DNA of 5,046 nt. Source: Clostridia bacterium (GTDB lineage: Bacteria; Bacillota; Clostridia; Oscillospirales; Ruminococcaceae). A model generated the notes under the pieces. It was not told the origin of the DNA. It did not search any database and saw only the letters and a list, made by a program, of their open reading frames with translations. Made by a program: the position numbers and the translations under genes. Positions 4,785 to 5,046 of the stretch are shown here, one piece after another (within the stretch, counting starts at the first letter, position 1; each line of letters opens with the position of its first letter). Location of the stretch: NCBI GenBank assembly GCA_026000865.1, contig BNZF01000073.1:1-5046 (forward strand), in the 5' to 3' direction.

Positions 4785-5046
4785 CCGTCAAAAGACAGTA
4801 TTGACTGCTTATGCACATTACGAGTTGGGTTGCGCTTCCAGTGCAATGGGCGATTATGCCACCGCCGCAAAAAAATCAACATATTGCATTGGAGTTACTT
4901 GAATCAATAGGTGATGCAAGCGACTTGTATTGCAACGTGTTATTTTCTTTTGCGTATTCGACATATAAATTGGACTGGATGCCTAACAAATTCTGGCGAG
5001 GCTATGTAAGAGTGAGTATGAACATCATGAACTCATTCAAGGGGAA
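4714..5046 (+). pseudogene. TPR-like helical protein fragment, frameshifted, open at right edge
   Basis: In the frame one base off the DUF1906 gene, coding starts somewhere around 4714 and gives FCTSQQIATKVIEKLQDLP, SRQKTVLTAYAHYELG and CASSAMGDYATAA. This carries the TPR pattern (LG..SSAMGDYATAA...ALELLESIGD). At the A7 run 4869-4875 the frame must shift; one A fewer joins it to NQHIALELLESIGDASDLYC, FSFAYSTYKLDWMPNKFW and RGYVRVSMNIMNSFKG, which stays open to the window end. No start codon or ribosome site is evident, and the fragment begins right where the DUF1906 homology ends, so this is a join of two partial genes. The TPR call is by eye; the function and partner are unknown. It might be the N-terminal part of a larger protein beyond the window. 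Confidence 0.5.

Overview
The window is AT-rich and looks like Firmicutes DNA, most likely a Clostridia-type gut or rumen bacterium. The clues are the base composition, A-rich Shine-Dalgarno sequences, polymorphic-toxin immunity genes, an IS1595-type insertion sequence, and a secreted protein with peptidoglycan-binding repeats and a DUF1906 domain. The assignment rests on general look and is tentative. Almost every large gene here is partial or broken.

Positions 1-2150 hold a tandem array of orphan toxin/immunity cassettes. In order these are: the 3' end of an Imm40-like immunity gene (3-254); a linker plus the ruined tail of a TNT-type (NAD+ glycohydrolase) toxin (248-502); its intact putative immunity gene (505-1188); the same linker plus the tail of a second toxin with one nonsense codon (1210-1399); a second immunity gene whose 5' end may be frameshifted (1418-1828); and a second copy of the TNT tail (1833-1907) with its immunity gene, cut after 80 codons (1910-2150). 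The toxin remnants with enough sequence to judge carry stops or frameshifts, while the immunity frames stay mostly open. Two families of direct repeats (42 bp linker; 171 bp identical toxin-tail/immunity block) tie the cassettes together.

Positions 2151-2917 are a complete but dead IS1595-family element. It has 22-bp imperfect inverted ends and a minus-strand transposase gene disrupted by two small deletions, a 20-nt insertion and an amber codon. There is no target duplication, so the flanks were probably rearranged after insertion. Its right inverted repeat supplies a -35 box for a well-spaced outward promoter reading into the next gene.

Positions 2966-4784 hold a secreted cell-wall protein gene: signal peptide, about four peptidoglycan-binding repeats, and a DUF1906 (Rv2525c-like glycoside-hydrolase-fold) domain. 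It has a frameshift near 3590 and loses its last part near 4713. From about 4714 to the window end a different frame encodes an unrelated TPR-like helical protein, itself with a frameshift in an A run near 4871. The cassette array and the cell-wall gene show no functional link beyond adjacency; the insertion sequence sits at the boundary.
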